NCBI GenBank assembly: GCA_030063045.1
Contig: JAQSEB010000028.1
Coordinates: 310,001-374,000, forward strand
DNA from: Pratylenchus scribneri
Taxonomy: Eukaryota > Nematoda > Chromadorea > Rhabditida > Pratylenchidae
Reading direction: 5' to 3'
Length of the DNA: 64,000 nt
Position numbers and translations under genes: made by a program. A model generated the notes under the pieces. The model made no database searches. It saw only the letters and a program-made list of their open reading frames with translations, and was not told where the DNA came from. Shown in pieces: positions 63,963 through 64,000 of the stretch. Positions within the stretch are counted from its first letter, which is position 1. Each line of letters starts with the position of its first letter.

Positions 63963-64000
63963 GATTGTGAGGAATGATATTAAAATTCTGAAGAGAAATA
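63963..64000. repeat. Partial monomer at right edge
   Basis: These are the first 38 bases of a unit (A8, G14, T27, T37), cut by the window end. The array therefore continues beyond the window, as it does to the left, where base 1 happens to be monomer position 1. Confidence 0.95.

Larger units (their letters stand above)
1..64000. repeat. 140-bp AT-rich satellite DNA array (whole window)
   Basis: The window consists only of head-to-tail copies of one 140-bp unit, in one orientation, from the first base to the last. I count 457 complete units and a 38-base partial. 443 are exactly 140 bp; the other 14 are 135, 139 or 143 bp, and the sum matches the observed end. A typical unit has 33 G+C of 140. 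On the + strand, stops within a unit fall in all three frames (for example TGA at 6, TGA at 13, TAG at 68), and the reverse strand is closed too. Because 140 is not a multiple of 3, each frame cycles through all unit phases, so no long ORF can exist. No tRNA, rRNA, transposon or unique sequence was seen. This is typical of eukaryotic (peri)centromeric or heterochromatic satellite; the species and the chromosomal position cannot be told from the sequence. Confidence 0.98.
52065..64000. repeat. Satellite domain 9: P monomers with R and A-like units
   Basis: The end of the window is dominated by P units (T37 T46 C50). AAAACT/GATGTATGGCC and ATGAAT/TATATGTATGGTC versions are mixed, and A41 is frequent. 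R units occur at 52,625, 53,045, 54,165, 54,585, 57,245 and 57,665. Units with GATTGAGAGG occur at 57,385, 57,525, 57,805, 58,363 and 58,923, all but 57,525 with A37 A46 as in domain 1. AAAATTACAATTTC marks units at about 55,778, 56,478, 56,618, 58,018, 58,436, 63,476 and 63,616. Confidence 0.86.

Noticed and set aside
1..64000. CRISPR array (regular repeats)
   Set aside because: There are no unique spacers: the whole 140-bp unit repeats, and cas genes are absent.
1..64000. Protein-coding genes or a repetitive protein
   Set aside because: Each unit contains stops in all three frames on both strands, and the 140-bp period shifts frame at every unit, so no long ORF can persist.
1..64000. CENP-B box
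   Set aside because: The canonical box needs two CpG-containing cores (TTCG and CGGG). The unit has one CpG, in AGCGAT, and no match was seen.
1..64000. Transposon, LTR or inverted-repeat mobile element
   Set aside because: No coding remnant, terminal repeat or target duplication was seen. All units are direct, tandem and of one family.
1..64000. Replication origin with iterons (plasmid-like)
   Set aside because: Iterons are short and few, next to a rep gene. Here the 140-bp unit continues for the full 64 kb with no gene.
1..64000. Telomeric or subtelomeric repeat
   Set aside because: No short telomere-type repeats are present and the unit is far too long. A subtelomeric location cannot be excluded but has no support here.

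Overview
The whole 64,000-base window is one uninterrupted satellite DNA array. I count 457 complete head-to-tail monomers plus a 38-base partial at the right edge. All run in the same direction, with no unique sequence, transposon, gene or RNA gene between them. The typical unit (for example 281-420) is 140 bp and about 24% G+C (33 of 140 bases). I number monomer positions 1-140 from the G of GATTGT. Following the register by eye, 443 monomers are exactly 140 bp and only 14 carry an indel (eleven -1, one +3, two -5). These lengths add up to the observed end of the array. Every reading frame on both strands is closed within each monomer, so nothing here is protein-coding.

A very AT-rich, homogeneous, 140-bp, CpG-poor satellite tens of kilobases long points to a eukaryote. 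It is most likely (peri)centromeric or other constitutive heterochromatin, read through by a long-read assembly. The unit length and composition would suit an insect or another arthropod, but nothing in the window fixes the species and I do not recognise the family by name.

Diagnostic bases sort the monomers into families. A: A8 G14 A37 A46 C50. B: like A with G8 A14. C: A27, T86 G87 A89, T99, A106, ending A131/T139. D: G8 C30 T37 T46 T50. E: like A with A27. G: A27 T50 A65 G73. J: T37 T46 T50 T72. K: G8 T12 A14 T37 T46, preceded by G135. L: T37 A46 C50. P: T37 T46 C50, usually preceded by T139, with G41 or A41. R: G4 G8 A14 T28 T30.

Layout: 1-15,678 A/B/C/D/E; 15,679-22,538 E/G mixed with A/B; 22,539-32,056 J/K; 32,057-37,926 L; 37,927-41,984 J/K again; 41,985-45,344 L interrupted by a 12-monomer J/K block; 45,345-46,884 P; 46,885-52,064 L; 52,065-64,000 P, with R trimers and a few A-like monomers.

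Over this lies a patchwork of multi-monomer duplications (7, 8, 9, 10, 11, 12, 13 and 26 monomers), many recognisable by shared private mutations. There is also a colinear long-range duplication, 30,095-36,536 against 40,026-50,804, whose second copy has been expanded by whole numbers of monomers. No single higher-order repeat spans the array. The pattern fits repeated unequal exchange or amplification in register. There is no operon-like or defence-like system here; what is of interest is the evolutionary structure of the array and a few recurring sequence motifs.
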